Assembly: GCF_021728415.1 (NCBI RefSeq)
Contig: NZ_JAKKDV010000003.1
Coordinates: 186,001 to 250,000, forward strand
Origin: Flaviramulus multivorans
Lineage (GTDB): Bacteria > Bacteroidota > Bacteroidia > Flavobacteriales > Flavobacteriaceae
Reading direction: 5' to 3'
DNA length: 64,000 nucleotides
The notes below the pieces were generated by a model that saw only the letters and a program-made list of their open reading frames with translations, made no database searches and was not told the origin of the DNA. How positions within the stretch are numbered: position 1 is the stretch's first letter; each line of letters starts with the position of its first letter. Shown piece after piece: positions 34,878 to 46,151 of the stretch. Made by a program: the position numbers and the translations under genes.

Positions 34878-36347
34878 ATGCAAGACGACAAGAACCTCTC
34901 GGAGTTTAAAGCGGACAACCAAACTATAATTGAAAATACTGAGTTAAATATTTGGGAAGCCTTAATTCCTGTAATTATTTTAATGGGACTTTTAGCTTAC
35001 AACATATTTTTTGCTGATGGTGAAATGCTTGGAGCATATTCTAATCAAATCATTCTATTAATAGGCGGACTCGTGGCGGCTGTTGTTGGTTTTTTTAACA
35101 AAGTACCGATAAGCAGGATGCTTAAAGAAATTTGGGAAAACCTAAGAAGTGTTTTTGTCCCCGTTTTAATATTATTATTAGTTGGTGCATTAGCTGGAAC
35201 CTGGTTAATTAGTGGTGTTATTCCAGCCATGGTATATTATGGGTTACAAGTATTAAGTCCGAGTATATTTTTGCCAGCATGTGTTATTATTTGTGCTTTG
35301 ATTTCTATTTCAACGGGTAGTTCATGGACAACATCAGCCACTGTAGGTATTGCATTAGTAGGCATTGGCACTGCCTTAGGAATACATACTGGCATGATTG
35401 CGGGTGCTGTAATTTCTGGTGCTTATTTTGGAGATAAAATGTCACCTTTAAGCGACACAACAAACCTAGCTCCTGCTGTGGCTGGAACAGATTTGTTTAC
35501 ACATATACGCTATATGTCCATTACCACTGTACCAACCGTATTAGTAACACTAGTTATATTTAGCGTTATAAGTACTACTATTGAAACATCTGGAGAAACT
35601 AATTTAGAAAACCTTTTATCTACTATTGGCTCTACTTTTAATATTACACCATGGCTCTTTTTAGTTCCAGTAGCTGTAATTGTCCTAATTCTTATGAAAA
35701 CCAAACCTCTAGTTGCATTAAGTGCTGGAGTTTTAATTGCAGTAGTATTTGCTTTTATTTTTCAACCTGATATTTTAAATAGTATAAGCGATTCAAAATT
35801 AGCGTCTGTTTTCAATGCTATTTTAACAGACACTCAAATTACAACTGACAATGAGAAGCTTAATGATTTATTTTCTGCAGGTGGGATGAATGGTATGCTT
35901 TGGACCATATTTCTTATTATTTGCGCCATGATTTTTGGTGGTGTTATGGATGGAATAGGTGCATTGGCAAGAATAACGAAAGTATTACTATCAATTGCAA
36001 CTACAATTTTCGGATTATTTGCTAGTACGGTTATAAGTTGTTTAGGACTAAATGCTATTGCTTCCGATCAGTATTTAGCAATTGTAATTCCAGGCAAAAT
36101 GTTCAAAAAAGCATTCGATGACAAAGGTCTCGCTCCTCAAAACTTAAGTAGAACACTAGAAGACTCTGGAACCGTCACTTCTGTTTTAATACCTTGGAAT
36201 ACATGTGGTGCCTATCAAAGCGGTGTTTTAGGTGTAGATACACTTCATTACGCAGGCTACGCATTTTTTAATTGGTTGAGCCCGTTTACCACTTTGCTTT
36301 TTGCTGCTTTAAGATTTAAGATAAAAATGATGGTAGAAAAAAAGTAA
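34878..36347 (+). CDS. nhaC: Na+/H+ antiporter, NhaC family
   Basis: This 489-residue polytopic membrane protein has around twelve helices and the NhaC signatures GSSWTTSATVGIALVGIG and YFGDKMSPLSDTTNLAPAVAG. It exports Na+ in exchange for H+ across the inner membrane, consistent with a marine or brackish habitat. Some NhaC-type proteins instead exchange malate and lactate (MleN), which cannot be excluded. It is monocistronic. The neighbouring YdjM-like gene is divergent, and the ankyrin gene converges 3 bases after the stop. Confidence 0.9.
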   Translation: MQDDKNLSEFKADNQTIIENTELNIWEALIPVIILMGLLAYNIFFADGEMLGAYSNQIILLIGGLVAAVVGFFNKVPISRMLKEIWENLRSVFVPVLILLLVGALAGTWLISGVIPAMVYYGLQVLSPSIFLPACVIICALISISTGSSWTTSATVGIALVGIGTALGIHTGMIAGAVISGAYFGDKMSPLSDTTNLAPAVAGTDLFTHIRYMSITTVPTVLVTLVIFSVISTTIETSGETNLENLLSTIGSTFNITPWLFLVPVAVIVLILMKTKPLVALSAGVLIAVVFAFIFQPDILNSISDSKLASVFNAILTDTQITTDNEKLNDLFSAGGMNGMLWTIFLIICAMIFGGVMDGIGALARITKVLLSIATTIFGLFASTVISCLGLNAIASDQYLAIVIPGKMFKKAFDDKGLAPQNLSRTLEDSGTVTSVLIPWNTCGAYQSGVLGVDTLHYAGYAFFNWLSPFTTLLFAALRFKIKMMVEKK

Positions 36348-36350
36348 GTT

Positions 36351-36821
36351 CTACTCTAAAATCTTTAACACTTCTTCAAATCCTTTGGTTTTTGCATAAT
36401 CTAAAGCCGTTTTACCTTCGTTATCAATAACCGTTTTATCCGCGTTATTGTTTAACAATAGTTTTACAATATTGGGTTTATTATACATTGATGCAAATAT
36501 TAAAGGAGTAGCTCCAGTTGAGTTTTTGGCATTAATATTTGCACCTTGTTTTATTAAATAGTCAGCTAACGGCTCATTACCCTTAAAAGAAACACCAATT
36601 AACGCAGTATTTCCAGTACTATCACGATTATCAATTTGAGCATTATGTTCAATCAATAATTTCACAATAGCTTCTTTATCAAAATAAGAAGCAAAAATTA
36701 AAGGCGTAAATCCTCGAGCATCTTGAGTGTTTACTAATTCTGGATTCCTTTTAATTTGCGCCTTGAGGTTCTCGATATTGTTATTTTGAATAGCGCTAAA
36801 AAAGATTTCAATTTCATTCAT
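36351..36821 (-). CDS. Ankyrin-repeat protein next to katG
   Basis: This 156-residue protein (start at 36821, MNEIEIFFSAIQ) consists of four ankyrin repeats, each with the G-TPLIFAS or GNTALIGVS type of helix start. There is no signal peptide. It lies 75 bases downstream of katG on the same strand. In Pseudomonas aeruginosa the ankyrin protein AnkB is encoded next to catalase katB and is needed for full catalase activity. By analogy it may support KatG, although AnkB is periplasm-linked and this protein appears cytoplasmic. The ATG at 36833 would add MLCK only. Confidence 0.88.
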   Translation of the reverse strand: MNEIEIFFSAIQNNNIENLKAQIKRNPELVNTQDARGFTPLIFASYFDKEAIVKLLIEHNAQIDNRDSTGNTALIGVSFKGNEPLADYLIKQGANINAKNSTGATPLIFASMYNKPNIVKLLLNNNADKTVIDNEGKTALDYAKTKGFEEVLKILE

Positions 36822-36895
36822 TTTACAAAGCATTAAAATAAAATTGGGATAAGTTTATATAAACCTATCCCAATTAACTTATCAATCAAATCATA

Positions 36896-39103
<2,208 letters not shown>

Positions 39104-39249
39104 CTATTGTTTTAATATATTTTTTAGAAAATCTTTATTCTATAAAATTAATAATTAGATAGCAAAAAATAAATAAAATCAATTTTTATAAATTATATTA
39201 AAATTGATAAAACTTATACAAAGGATAAAAAACTATAGTTTTGATTTAT

Positions 39250-39285
39250 AAAAAAAGGCAACCTCAAAAATATGATGTCGCCTTT
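39250..39285 (-). terminator. Intrinsic terminator of the fasciclin gene
   Basis: On the minus strand, AAAGGC pairs with GCCTTT and is followed by T-residues. It lies between the fasciclin gene end and the katG start. Confidence 0.65.
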
Positions 39286-39314
39286 CTAACTAACTAAACA
39301 AAACAATATATTTA

Positions 39315-39893
39315 CTAAGATTTTGGTAATAGAACCGTATCAATTACGTGTATCACACCATTTGACTGATTAACATCTGCTATTGTTACCATCGCAGAGT
39401 TTCCGTTTTCGTCGGTAACATAAACATCTTTACCCTTTAACCAAGCTGTAATAGTTCCTCCACTAACCGTTTTAATTTCGGCTTTACCGTTACCGTTTTT
39501 AATAAGTTTTAAAATATCTTTTGCGTTCCATCTTCCAGAAACTACGTGGTAGGTTAAAACAGTTTGTAATGTTTTTTTGTTTTCTGGTTTCAATAAATTA
39601 TCCACAGTGCCAGATGGCAATTTGTCAAATGCAGAATTTACTGGAGCAAATACCGTAAAAGGTCCATCACTCATTAATGTATCAACTAATTCTGCGGCTT
39701 TAACAGCAGCAACTAATGTTGTATGGTCTTTTGAGTTTATTGCATTCTCAACAATATTCTTACTCGGATACATAGCTGCTCCACCTACCATTTTTGTTTC
39801 TTCTTTCTTCATGCCGTTTTGAGCAATTACGTTTTGCCCAATAAAAAGTGCCATGATTAAAATAACTGCGCTCAATAAATTTGTTTTCTTCAT
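39315..39893 (-). CDS. Fasciclin (FAS1) domain protein, exported
   Basis: This 192-residue protein has a signal peptide (about residues 1-24, ending VIAQN) and a single FAS1 domain (about 50-190). The FAS1 blocks are present: H1 FTVFAPVNSAFDKLPSGTV, the central TYHVVSGRW, and H2 VNQSNGVIHVIDTVLLP. FAS1 proteins mediate adhesion or act as secreted surface proteins. The Met-rich stretch after the signal (GMKKEETKMVGG) is unremarkable. It has its own terminator and an upstream gap of 170 bases, so it is monocistronic. Confidence 0.93.
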   Translation of the reverse strand: MKKTNLLSAVILIMALFIGQNVIAQNGMKKEETKMVGGAAMYPSKNIVENAINSKDHTTLVAAVKAAELVDTLMSDGPFTVFAPVNSAFDKLPSGTVDNLLKPENKKTLQTVLTYHVVSGRWNAKDILKLIKNGNGKAEIKTVSGGTITAWLKGKDVYVTDENGNSAMVTIADVNQSNGVIHVIDTVLLPKS

Positions 39894-40063
39894 AATGCTA
39901 ATCTTTTATTTGTTTCTACACTACTAACGAATATTGTTAAGAGTAGGTTTTTAAAAAATAAGGCTTTAACATTTTATTAACAAATAGACTTATAAATTTA
40001 TAATCGCTTTTAAAACATGACATTTATTTATTATTACTTTTATAAAAAATTAAAAAGAAAATA

Positions 40064-40570
40064 ATGGCAAATATTACTTTGGGTGGAAATCCAATAAAAA
40101 CTTCTGGCAGTCTACCTAGTATAAATAATCAACTATTTGATTTTGAACTTGTAGCTACTGACCTCTCAACTAAAACTTTAAATGATTTTATAGGTACTAG
40201 GTTGATTTTAAATATTTTTCCAAGTGTCAATACCAGAGTTTGTGCTACTTCAGTTAGACAATTTAATACAGAAGCTAGTGAATTAGAAAACACAAAAATA
40301 TTATGCATATCGAGAGATTTACCTTTTAGCCAAGACCAATTTTGTGCTGCAGAAGGCTTAAACAATGTAGTTATGTTATCTGATTTTAAAACAGGAAAAT
40401 TTGGTAAAGACTATGGATTAATGATAGTTAATGGAGCTTTTGAAGGTTTACTATCCAGAAGTATTATTGTAGCTGATGAAAAAGGTAAAATTATATATAC
40501 CGAACAAGTTCCTGAAATTGGACAAGAACCTAATTATAAAGCAGCATTAGACGTTTTATATAATGAATAA
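40064..40570 (+). CDS. tpx: Thiol peroxidase (atypical 2-Cys peroxiredoxin)
   Basis: This 168-residue Tpx has the N-terminal TLGGNPIKTSG, the peroxidatic Cys in NTRVCATSVRQFN and the resolving Cys in DQFCAAEG, both at usual spacing. It reduces hydroperoxides with thioredoxin. Length and motifs match the family. The last eight bases overlap the start of dgkA, so the two are translationally coupled, although the link between peroxide defence and lipid recycling is probably only positional. Confidence 0.95.
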   Translation: MANITLGGNPIKTSGSLPSINNQLFDFELVATDLSTKTLNDFIGTRLILNIFPSVNTRVCATSVRQFNTEASELENTKILCISRDLPFSQDQFCAAEGLNNVVMLSDFKTGKFGKDYGLMIVNGAFEGLLSRSIIVADEKGKIIYTEQVPEIGQEPNYKAALDVLYNE

Positions 40571-40931
40571 AAAAGAACCATTTTATATTAATAGACTAAA
40601 AAGTGTAGGTTATGCCTGCAAGGGCGCATTCTTACTTTTAAAAACTGAGGCTAGTATAAAAATACAATTTGCAATAGCTATTTTGGTAACAATTGCTGGG
40701 TTTTACTATAATATTTCAACGGTAGAATGGATTTTGCAAGTTTTAGCTATTGGTTTAGTAATGAGTATTGAAGGTATAAATACTGCTATTGAGGAAATAG
40801 CAAACTTTATTCACCCAGAACATAACAGCAAAATCGGTTTAATAAAAGATATTGCGGCTGGAGCCGTTTTTATTGCTTCTGTTTTTGCGTCAATTGTAGG
40901 GTTAATAATCTATCTTCCTAAGATTTTTTAA
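40563..40931 (+). CDS. dgkA: Diacylglycerol kinase family protein
   Basis: This 122-residue, three-helix membrane protein of the DgkA/undecaprenol kinase family has the conserved GINTAIEEIANFI active-site helix (consensus ExxNTAIExxxD) and an N-terminal amphipathic segment with RLKSVGYACKGA. It phosphorylates diacylglycerol or undecaprenol at the membrane with ATP. In DgkA the usual second motif ends in D; here the corresponding region reads IHPEHNSKIGLIKDIAAGAV, which keeps KDxxAGAV. It overlaps tpx by eight bases and precedes ftsK. Confidence 0.9.
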   Translation: MNKKEPFYINRLKSVGYACKGAFLLLKTEASIKIQFAIAILVTIAGFYYNISTVEWILQVLAIGLVMSIEGINTAIEEIANFIHPEHNSKIGLIKDIAAGAVFIASVFASIVGLIIYLPKIF

Positions 40932-40967
40932 AATACTATTCCCACTAGGATAAACGTTAGTAATTTG

Positions 40968-40975
40968 TATTTTTG
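40968..40975 (+). promoter_or_regulatory. -7 box of the ftsK promoter
   Basis: TATTTTTG matches TAnnTTTG and ends 19 bases before the ftsK start codon. Confidence 0.5.
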
Positions 40976-40994
40976 TTCAAACTAAAAACCATTA

Positions 40995-43370
40995 ATGGCT
41001 AAAAGCAAACCCAAAACTAAAAAATCACCTAGAAAAAAAATAAAAATGCCTAGTTCTAAGTTATCTAGCCAGCAAAAGTTGGTCTTAGGTAGCTTTCTAG
41101 TAATTTTCGGAATAATACTTTGCATTGCCTTTATTTCTTTCTTTTTCACAGGTGAAGCAGACCAGAGTAGTTTATCAAATTTTACGTCGCGTGAAGCAGA
41201 TGCTCAAAATTGGTTAAGCAAATCTGGAGCTTGGTTAAGCGATTTTTTTATTCAACGTGGTTTTGGTATTGCTTCCTTTATTTTCTCTGGGTTAATTTTC
41301 TTATCCGGAGTTTATGTTTTGATGAACCTTAAAAGATCAAAATTAAGAAAACATTGGTTTTGGGGCATTTTAATTGTTATTTGGTTATCTATTTTCTTTG
41401 GTTTTTTTAATGACAAAAGCGACGTTCTTGGTGGCACCATTGGCTATGAAATCAATACTTTTTTACAAGATTATATAGGAATAATAGGAACTTCTCTCCT
41501 ATTATTGTTTGGATTAATATCCTATCTAGCTATTCGTTTTAAAGTAACTTTTGAGAATTTTACCAGCATTTTTAAATCTGCTAAAAGAGAAATTAAAGAT
41601 GATTTTTCAGATTTAAAAGATGATACTTATGTTTCTTTAGATAATAATTTATCTGATGAAGCCGAAGCTATTAAATCAGCATTTGATTTATCAGTAGACG
41701 ATAATAAAGATAACCATGCTCCAAAGGTTGAGTCGACACCTTTAAAGGTTAACGTTTCAAAACCAGAAAAAATTGAAGAAGAAGAACTAGAAATAAAAGT
41801 TGAAGATATAAAAGAGGAAAGCTCTGAAACAGATAATTTAGCCAACAAGTTAGTTGAAGATTTTGGGCAATTTGATCCAACTCTTGAATTAGCTAAATAC
41901 CAATTTCCTCCATTAGATTTATTAAAGAAGTATGATAGTGAAGGTATTACAATAAATCAAGAAGAACTTGAAGAGAACAAAAACAAAATTGTAGAAACTT
42001 TAAAAAACTATAGCATTGGAATTGCCAGTATAAAAGCGACTATTGGACCAACTGTAACACTTTATGAAATTGTTCCAGATGCTGGAATAAGAATTTCAAA
42101 AATTAAAAATTTAGAAGATGATATTGCGTTATCCTTAGCTGCACTAGGTATTCGTATTATTGCCCCTATCCCTGGAAAAGGAACTATTGGTATTGAAGTG
42201 CCCAATAAAAATTCAACCATTGTTTCAATGCGTTCAGTAATAGCTTCAAAGAAATTTCAAACTTCCGAGATGCAACTTCCAATTGCTTTAGGAAAAACTA
42301 TTAGTAATGAAACTTTTGTTGTTGATTTAGCAAAAATGCCTCACTTACTAATGGCTGGAGCTACAGGTCAAGGAAAATCAGTAGGATTGAATGCTGTTTT
42401 AACATCTCTTCTTTACAAAAAACATCCAGCTGAAGTAAAGTTTATTTTAGTCGACCCTAAAAAAGTAGAACTAACACTTTTCAACAAAATTGAACGCCAT
42501 TACTTAGCAAAGTTACCAGATAGTGAAGAGGCCATTATTACAGATAACACCAAAGTTATACATACGTTAAACTCCCTTTGTATTGAAATGGATAATCGCT
42601 ATGAACTACTTAAAAATGCTATGTGTAGAAATATTGCAGAGTACAATGTAAAGTTTAAGGCGAGAAAATTAAACCCCAATGAAGGACATCAATTCTTGCC
42701 CTATATAGTTTTGGTGGTTGATGAGTTTGCTGATTTGATTATGACTGCTGGCAAGGAGGTAGAAACCCCTATTGCACGATTAGCACAATTAGCGCGTGCC
42801 ATTGGAATTCATTTAATTATTGCTACGCAGCGTCCATCAGTAAATGTTATTACTGGTATCATCAAAGCCAATTTCCCAGCGCGTATAGCTTTTAGAGTAA
42901 CTTCAAAAATTGACTCACGTACTATTTTAGACGGATCTGGTGCCGACCAACTTATTGGTCGTGGGGATATGCTATTTACACAAGGGAATGATGTAATTAG
43001 GGTGCAATGTGCCTTTGTTGACACACCTGAAGTTGAGAAAATAACCGATTATATTGGCTCTCAAAAAGCCTATCCAGAAGCCTATATGTTGCCCGAATAT
43101 GTTGGAGAAGAAAGTGGCACAAGTCTTGATATAGATATATCTGACAGAGATAAATTGTTTAGAGAAGCTGCCGAAGTTATAGTCACAGCGCAACAAGGTT
43201 CAGCGTCATTATTGCAACGTAAATTAAAGCTAGGTTACAACAGAGCTGGTAGATTAATTGATCAATTGGAAGCTGCTGGTATTGTTGGTCCTTTTGAAGG
43301 TAGTAAAGCACGACAAGTGTTGGTTTCAGATTTAACAGCATTAGATAAACTTTTAGAAAATGAAAATTAA
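40995..43370 (+). CDS. ftsK: DNA translocase FtsK/SpoIIIE
   Basis: This 791-residue septal DNA pump has four N-terminal membrane helices (about 30-180), an acidic linker (about 195-290) and a motor domain with Walker A GATGQGKS at 455-462 and Walker B VLVVDEFADL. The RecA-like core is complete, and the C-terminal winged-helix gamma domain (SASLLQRKLKLGYNRAGRLI) binds KOPS-like sequences. It clears chromosome termini during division. The 3' end overlaps the region in front of lolA, and lolA follows at once, an order repeated widely in Bacteroidota. Confidence 0.96.
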   Translation: MAKSKPKTKKSPRKKIKMPSSKLSSQQKLVLGSFLVIFGIILCIAFISFFFTGEADQSSLSNFTSREADAQNWLSKSGAWLSDFFIQRGFGIASFIFSGLIFLSGVYVLMNLKRSKLRKHWFWGILIVIWLSIFFGFFNDKSDVLGGTIGYEINTFLQDYIGIIGTSLLLLFGLISYLAIRFKVTFENFTSIFKSAKREIKDDFSDLKDDTYVSLDNNLSDEAEAIKSAFDLSVDDNKDNHAPKVESTPLKVNVSKPEKIEEEELEIKVEDIKEESSETDNLANKLVEDFGQFDPTLELAKYQFPPLDLLKKYDSEGITINQEELEENKNKIVETLKNYSIGIASIKATIGPTVTLYEIVPDAGIRISKIKNLEDDIALSLAALGIRIIAPIPGKGTIGIEVPNKNSTIVSMRSVIASKKFQTSEMQLPIALGKTISNETFVVDLAKMPHLLMAGATGQGKSVGLNAVLTSLLYKKHPAEVKFILVDPKKVELTLFNKIERHYLAKLPDSEEAIITDNTKVIHTLNSLCIEMDNRYELLKNAMCRNIAEYNVKFKARKLNPNEGHQFLPYIVLVVDEFADLIMTAGKEVETPIARLAQLARAIGIHLIIATQRPSVNVITGIIKANFPARIAFRVTSKIDSRTILDGSGADQLIGRGDMLFTQGNDVIRVQCAFVDTPEVEKITDYIGSQKAYPEAYMLPEYVGEESGTSLDIDISDRDKLFREAAEVIVTAQQGSASLLQRKLKLGYNRAGRLIDQLEAAGIVGPFEGSKARQVLVSDLTALDKLLENEN

Positions 43371-43383
43371 TTTTAAATATAAA

Positions 43384-44019
43384 ATGAGAAAAATTATAGC
43401 CGTATTGTTATTAGTATTTTCAGTCAATTCATTTGCTCAGAATAAAGCAAAAACATTATTGAATGAAGTGTCTCAAAAAGTAAAAAGCTATGAAAATATT
43501 TCTATCGATTTTAAATATACTTTAGAAAATATTTCTGAAAATATTAAACAAGAAACTAAAGGAGATGTTGTGATGCAAGGAGACAAATACAGGTTGAATA
43601 TTTTAGGCGTTACACGATTATTCGATGGTAAAACTCTATACAGTATTAGTACGGAAGATGAAGAAGTTACAATATCATCTGAAAATGATGATGAAAATGA
43701 TGCTATAACACCAAGTAAAATGTTATCTTTTTATGAGGATGGCTATACTTACGCTATGGATATTGAGCAAAATATAAATGGAAGAAAAATTCAATATGTA
43801 AAGTTAACACCTATTGATTCTAACTCTGAAATTAAAAATATTCTTTTAGGAATTGATGCGCAGACCAAGCATATTTATAATTTAATTCAAGTTGGAAAAA
43901 ACGGTACAAAAACAACGTTGACTGTTAATTCTTTTAAAACCAATGAGCTATTATCAAAATCCTTATTTACCTTTGATGCTAATAAATACAAAGATTATTA
44001 CATCAATAAATTAGATTAG
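43384..44019 (+). CDS. lolA: Outer-membrane lipoprotein carrier protein LolA
   Basis: From ATG 43384 the protein is 211 residues with a clear signal peptide (MRKIIAVLLLVFSVNSFAQN). The ATG at 43360, inside ftsK, would put eight polar residues before it. The mature part is the half-open LolA beta barrel (KVKSYENISIDFKYTLEN at its start). It takes lipoproteins from the Lol ABC transporter across the periplasm to the outer membrane. No LolB is expected in Bacteroidota. The gene follows ftsK closely and is followed by hairpins and the LptF/G-type permease. Confidence 0.9.
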   Translation: MRKIIAVLLLVFSVNSFAQNKAKTLLNEVSQKVKSYENISIDFKYTLENISENIKQETKGDVVMQGDKYRLNILGVTRLFDGKTLYSISTEDEEVTISSENDDENDAITPSKMLSFYEDGYTYAMDIEQNINGRKIQYVKLTPIDSNSEIKNILLGIDAQTKHIYNLIQVGKNGTKTTLTVNSFKTNELLSKSLFTFDANKYKDYYINKLD

Positions 44020-44054
44020 GTCCTTTGAAACAAATATTAACTAATTTTAAAAAT

Positions 44055-44110
44055 ATCTTTTTAAAGATTTTTAATAAGAGAACGCAGTGGTTACACACGT
44101 TCTTAATTTT
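44055..44110 (+). terminator. Two weak hairpins downstream of lolA
   Basis: ATCTTT/AAAGAT at 44055-44068 and AGAACG/CGTTCT at 44079-44103 are each followed by T-rich DNA. They may end the ftsK-lolA transcript before the permease gene. Confidence 0.4.
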
Positions 44111-44152
44111 ATAATTAATTTGATTTTCAAATAATTAGAAAAATTTAAACGT

Positions 44153-46135
44153 GTGAAAATATTAGACCGTTACATATTAACCACATATCTTAAAACTTTT
44201 ATCAGCGTGTTTGTTATTCTCATGCTGATATTTATTTTGCAAACTATTTGGCTTTATATAAAAGAGTTAGCTGGTAAAGATTTAGATATTATGGTAATAG
44301 TAAAATTCTTGGTCTATTTCATGCCAAAACTTATACCGCTAGTTTTACCTTTAACCATTCTTTTATCCTCTATTATGGTATTTGGTAGTTTTGCCGAAAA
44401 CTACGAATTCGCAGCAATGAAATCTACGGGGATATCACTACAACGGGCTATGTCTGGTTTAAGCATATTCATTGTTTTTCTTGCTATTGTTACTTTTTTC
44501 TTCTCTAATAATGTCATTCCTTGGGCAGAACTTAACTCCTATAATTTGCGAAGGAATATTGCTAAATTAAAACCTGCAATGCTTTTAGCGGAAGGTCAAT
44601 TTAATGAAGTGGGTAATTACAATATTAAATTTGCTGATAAAAGTGGCGAAAGAGACCAATACCTTGAAGATGTAACTATACACATAAAAGGGAATGATGG
44701 TAGAACCAATGCAACAACTATAAAATCTAAAACGGGAGAACTTGCAAGCGAAAAAGACTCTAATGTTTTAAAACTTATTTTATTAGATGGTCATTATTAT
44801 AGTGATGTTTCTCCAAAAGATTTAAAAGCTAGAAACAAAAAGCCATTTGCTAAAAGTAGCTTCGAAAAGAAGATTATCAATATTGATTTGTCTCAACTTA
44901 ATAATGTAGATTTTGATGAAAAGTCTCAGACAGATAAATACAATATGCTAAATGTTGTTGGACTAAATAAAACTATAGACTCTTTAGTAGATAAAAATAA
45001 AGATGAGCATGAAATATTTGCAAAAAATTTACATCAACGTTCACATCTGTTAAATTCTTCCTTTCCAACGTCAATTAATTCTGGGAGCCCTCCTGTTAAT
45101 GATTCTATTTTCATAGGCAATCTGTTGGATGTTTTTAATACTAAAAAAAAGGTTGAGTTAACTGATGCTGCGACAAGAGGAATGTCGAGCTCAAAACAAG
45201 TAATAACTGCAAAAAAGGATTCCTTAAAAATATCACAAGAGTGGCTTAATAGACATATTATTTCTTTACATGAAAAATTTGCATTAGGCTTTGCATGTAT
45301 CATCTTATTTTTTGTTGGCGCACCTTTAGGTGCTTTAATTCGTAAAGGTGGAATAGGCTTACCTATGGTAATAGCCATACTGCTATTCTTAACCTATCAT
45401 TTCATAGGTATTTTTGCTACAAACAGTGCTAAAAAAGGCGGCTTTAATCCTGTACTTGCTAGTTGGTTTTCTACATTAGTTATGTTACCTCTTGGTGTTT
45501 TTTTAACAAGGAGAGCTACTGCTGATAAAGGGCTATTTGATTTTGACGGTGTCATAGAACCTTTAAGAAAAGCTCTCAAAATTAAAGAGAAAAATAGCGT
45601 TGACTATAGGTTTTTAACTTCTTATAGCAATGAAGAATTAATCAATATAGCTAATAATTATAAGAACCAAGAACACGATGAAGCAACCACCTATGAAGCC
45701 TTAAAAGTTTTGATTACACGTGGAAATAGCATTAAGGAATTACGCAAAATGGGATTAACAATCAGTAATAATTACGACATATCTGAAACCATTATAAAAT
45801 CAGATTATAAACCACATTCTAAGTTTGCTATTACCTTATATGTTATCGGGATTGCTCTACTTGTTCTCCATTTTATATTTAAAAATAACAAAATGCCTTC
45901 GTTAGCATCGGCCTCAATTCAATTAAGTTTAATTTCATTAGTTCTATTTATTATTTATTACATTAAATCTTTACTAAATACTTTAAAGTTTTACACCCAT
46001 ATAGGTAAGCCACAAAAAAAGCCAAACCCCCTTTTAATTATTATAGGTTTTCCACTTTATATGATTACATATATGTTCCTTAACGAGAAAATAAAGGAAG
46101 ACTTAAAACTAAATTGTTTAGAATCTTTAAAATAA
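44153..46135 (+). CDS. LptF/LptG family lipopolysaccharide-export permease with C-terminal extension
   Basis: This 660-residue protein starts at a GTG (MKILDRYILTTYLKTF). It has the usual LptF/G plan: three N-terminal helices, a periplasmic jelly-roll (about 130-380) and three further helices (about 380-450). An unusual extra cytoplasmic segment and about three more helices follow (about 560-650). Escherichia coli LptF and LptG are about 360 residues, so some 200 residues are added here. It moves lipid A-containing lipopolysaccharide from the inner membrane to the Lpt bridge. The next gene, ribBA, starts only 16 bases after its stop. Confidence 0.88.
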   Translation: MKILDRYILTTYLKTFISVFVILMLIFILQTIWLYIKELAGKDLDIMVIVKFLVYFMPKLIPLVLPLTILLSSIMVFGSFAENYEFAAMKSTGISLQRAMSGLSIFIVFLAIVTFFFSNNVIPWAELNSYNLRRNIAKLKPAMLLAEGQFNEVGNYNIKFADKSGERDQYLEDVTIHIKGNDGRTNATTIKSKTGELASEKDSNVLKLILLDGHYYSDVSPKDLKARNKKPFAKSSFEKKIINIDLSQLNNVDFDEKSQTDKYNMLNVVGLNKTIDSLVDKNKDEHEIFAKNLHQRSHLLNSSFPTSINSGSPPVNDSIFIGNLLDVFNTKKKVELTDAATRGMSSSKQVITAKKDSLKISQEWLNRHIISLHEKFALGFACIILFFVGAPLGALIRKGGIGLPMVIAILLFLTYHFIGIFATNSAKKGGFNPVLASWFSTLVMLPLGVFLTRRATADKGLFDFDGVIEPLRKALKIKEKNSVDYRFLTSYSNEELINIANNYKNQEHDEATTYEALKVLITRGNSIKELRKMGLTISNNYDISETIIKSDYKPHSKFAITLYVIGIALLVLHFIFKNNKMPSLASASIQLSLISLVLFIIYYIKSLLNTLKFYTHIGKPQKKPNPLLIIIGFPLYMITYMFLNEKIKEDLKLNCLESLK

Positions 46136-46139
46136 GCAA

Positions 46140-46147
46140 TATCTTTG
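46140..46147 (+). promoter_or_regulatory. -7 box in front of ribBA
   Basis: TATCTTTG is an exact TAnnTTTG match only 4 bases before the ATG at 46152. Transcription would begin at or after that ATG, favouring the in-frame ATG at 46167 as start. Confidence 0.5.
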
Positions 46148-46151
46148 TAAA

